DNA of 64,000 nucleotides from Halapricum hydrolyticum (GTDB taxonomy: Archaea; Halobacteriota; Halobacteria; Halobacteriales; Haloarculaceae). The DNA lies in contig JAOPKD010000006.1 of the NCBI GenBank assembly GCA_025517565.1, positions 95,172 to 159,171 of the forward strand, given 5' to 3'. Below the pieces are notes generated by a model, which saw only the letters and a list, made by a program, of their open reading frames with translations, was not told the DNA's origin and made no database searches. The stretch's first letter is position 1. Every line of letters starts with the position of its first letter. Below are positions 63,883 to 64,000 of this stretch, in pieces. Position numbers and translations under genes: made by a program.

Positions 63883-64000
63883 TTATAGGTGTGAAAATCG
63901 GGGATATCGGAGCAATGTGGTCGGTGATCTGTCGACTACTTCTGTACTCAGCTTTGCACGTTGAAGTAGGAGCGTGACGTAGGCGGTAGCAAGGACAGAT
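63883..64000 (-). CDS. Possible C-terminus of a gene entering from the right edge
   Basis: A minus-strand frame, open at the window edge, ends at a TAA at 63885-63883 after 38 codons reading LATAYVTLLLQRAKLSTEVV and on to RYPRFSHL. Codon use is less GC-rich than the housekeeping genes, as for insertion sequences or integrated DNA. Too short to assign. Confidence 0.3.
   Translation of the reverse strand, partial: SVLATAYVTLLLQRAKLSTEVVDRSPTTLLRYPRFSHL

Overview
The window is from a haloarchaeon (class Halobacteria). The DNA is GC-rich and the proteins are strongly acidic. It carries an archaeal A-type ATP synthase operon, a bacteriorhodopsin with its retinal-synthesis genes, the archaeal route into the shikimate pathway, an archaeal MCM helicase, TrmB, IclR and TATA-type promoters, and a Tat-lipoprotein binding protein. 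The genus cannot be fixed from sequence reading alone; a Haloarculaceae-like organism is possible.

Layout. 0-2 kb: the end of an aconitase-X gene and a UbiD-family decarboxylase (minus strand), a pair typical of the archaeal mevalonate route. 2-5 kb: a membrane histidine kinase with a repeat-bearing insert in its ATPase domain, a Bat-type HTH regulator and a 48-aa gene. 5-11 kb: the archaeal aromatic pathway (ADH synthase, DHQ synthase II and, 2.4 kb further on, DHQ dehydratase) interleaved with a HAD hydrolase, a two-gene cation/proton antiporter and a zinc-ribbon membrane protein. 11-18.9 kb: an MFS transporter, ETF alpha/beta, a cell-surface block (membrane-anchored winged-helix protein, secreted protein, type IV pilin), a frame-damaged ORF and a methyltransferase. 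18.9-30 kb: energy conversion. The A-ATPase genes H-I-K-E-C-F-A-B are followed directly by bop, crtY and blh; no atpD is seen. 30-37 kb: serA, a 37-aa gene, a TrmB regulator, the proton-translocating transhydrogenase and hemB. 37-39 kb: an AT-rich island and a lone IS605/IS1341-type tnpB element with clear end hairpins. 39-49 kb: a carbohydrate-uptake region with an IclR regulator, several candidate operator palindromes, a transducer without its kinase-control tip, a complete ABC importer and a Gfo/Idh/MocA dehydrogenase. 49-64 kb: an MCM gene carrying two large inteins, a GAF membrane protein, an XPD/Rad3-like helicase, a 66-bp tandem repeat, a zinc alcohol dehydrogenase, a MutS-family ATPase, a KaiC-like ATPase, NAD kinase and an AT-rich end.

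How the genes work together. Bacteriorhodopsin pumps protons using retinal made by CrtY and Blh; the ATP synthase beside it spends that gradient, and the transhydrogenase and antiporter also use or shape it. NAD kinase and transhydrogenase together set NADPH supply. The 39-49 kb block looks like one regulon: the same interrupted palindrome lies at the iclR promoter and upstream of the transducer and ABC genes.

Most noteworthy: the GTTCnC-N5-GTGAAC palindromes around the IclR regulator; the tipless transducer; two related MCM inteins with paired HTH modules, one of which appears to have carried foreign codon usage into the adjacent extein; the tnpB end structures; the 66-bp repeat with a compensatory stem change; and the 26-aa ORF whose stop overlaps the start of pntA.
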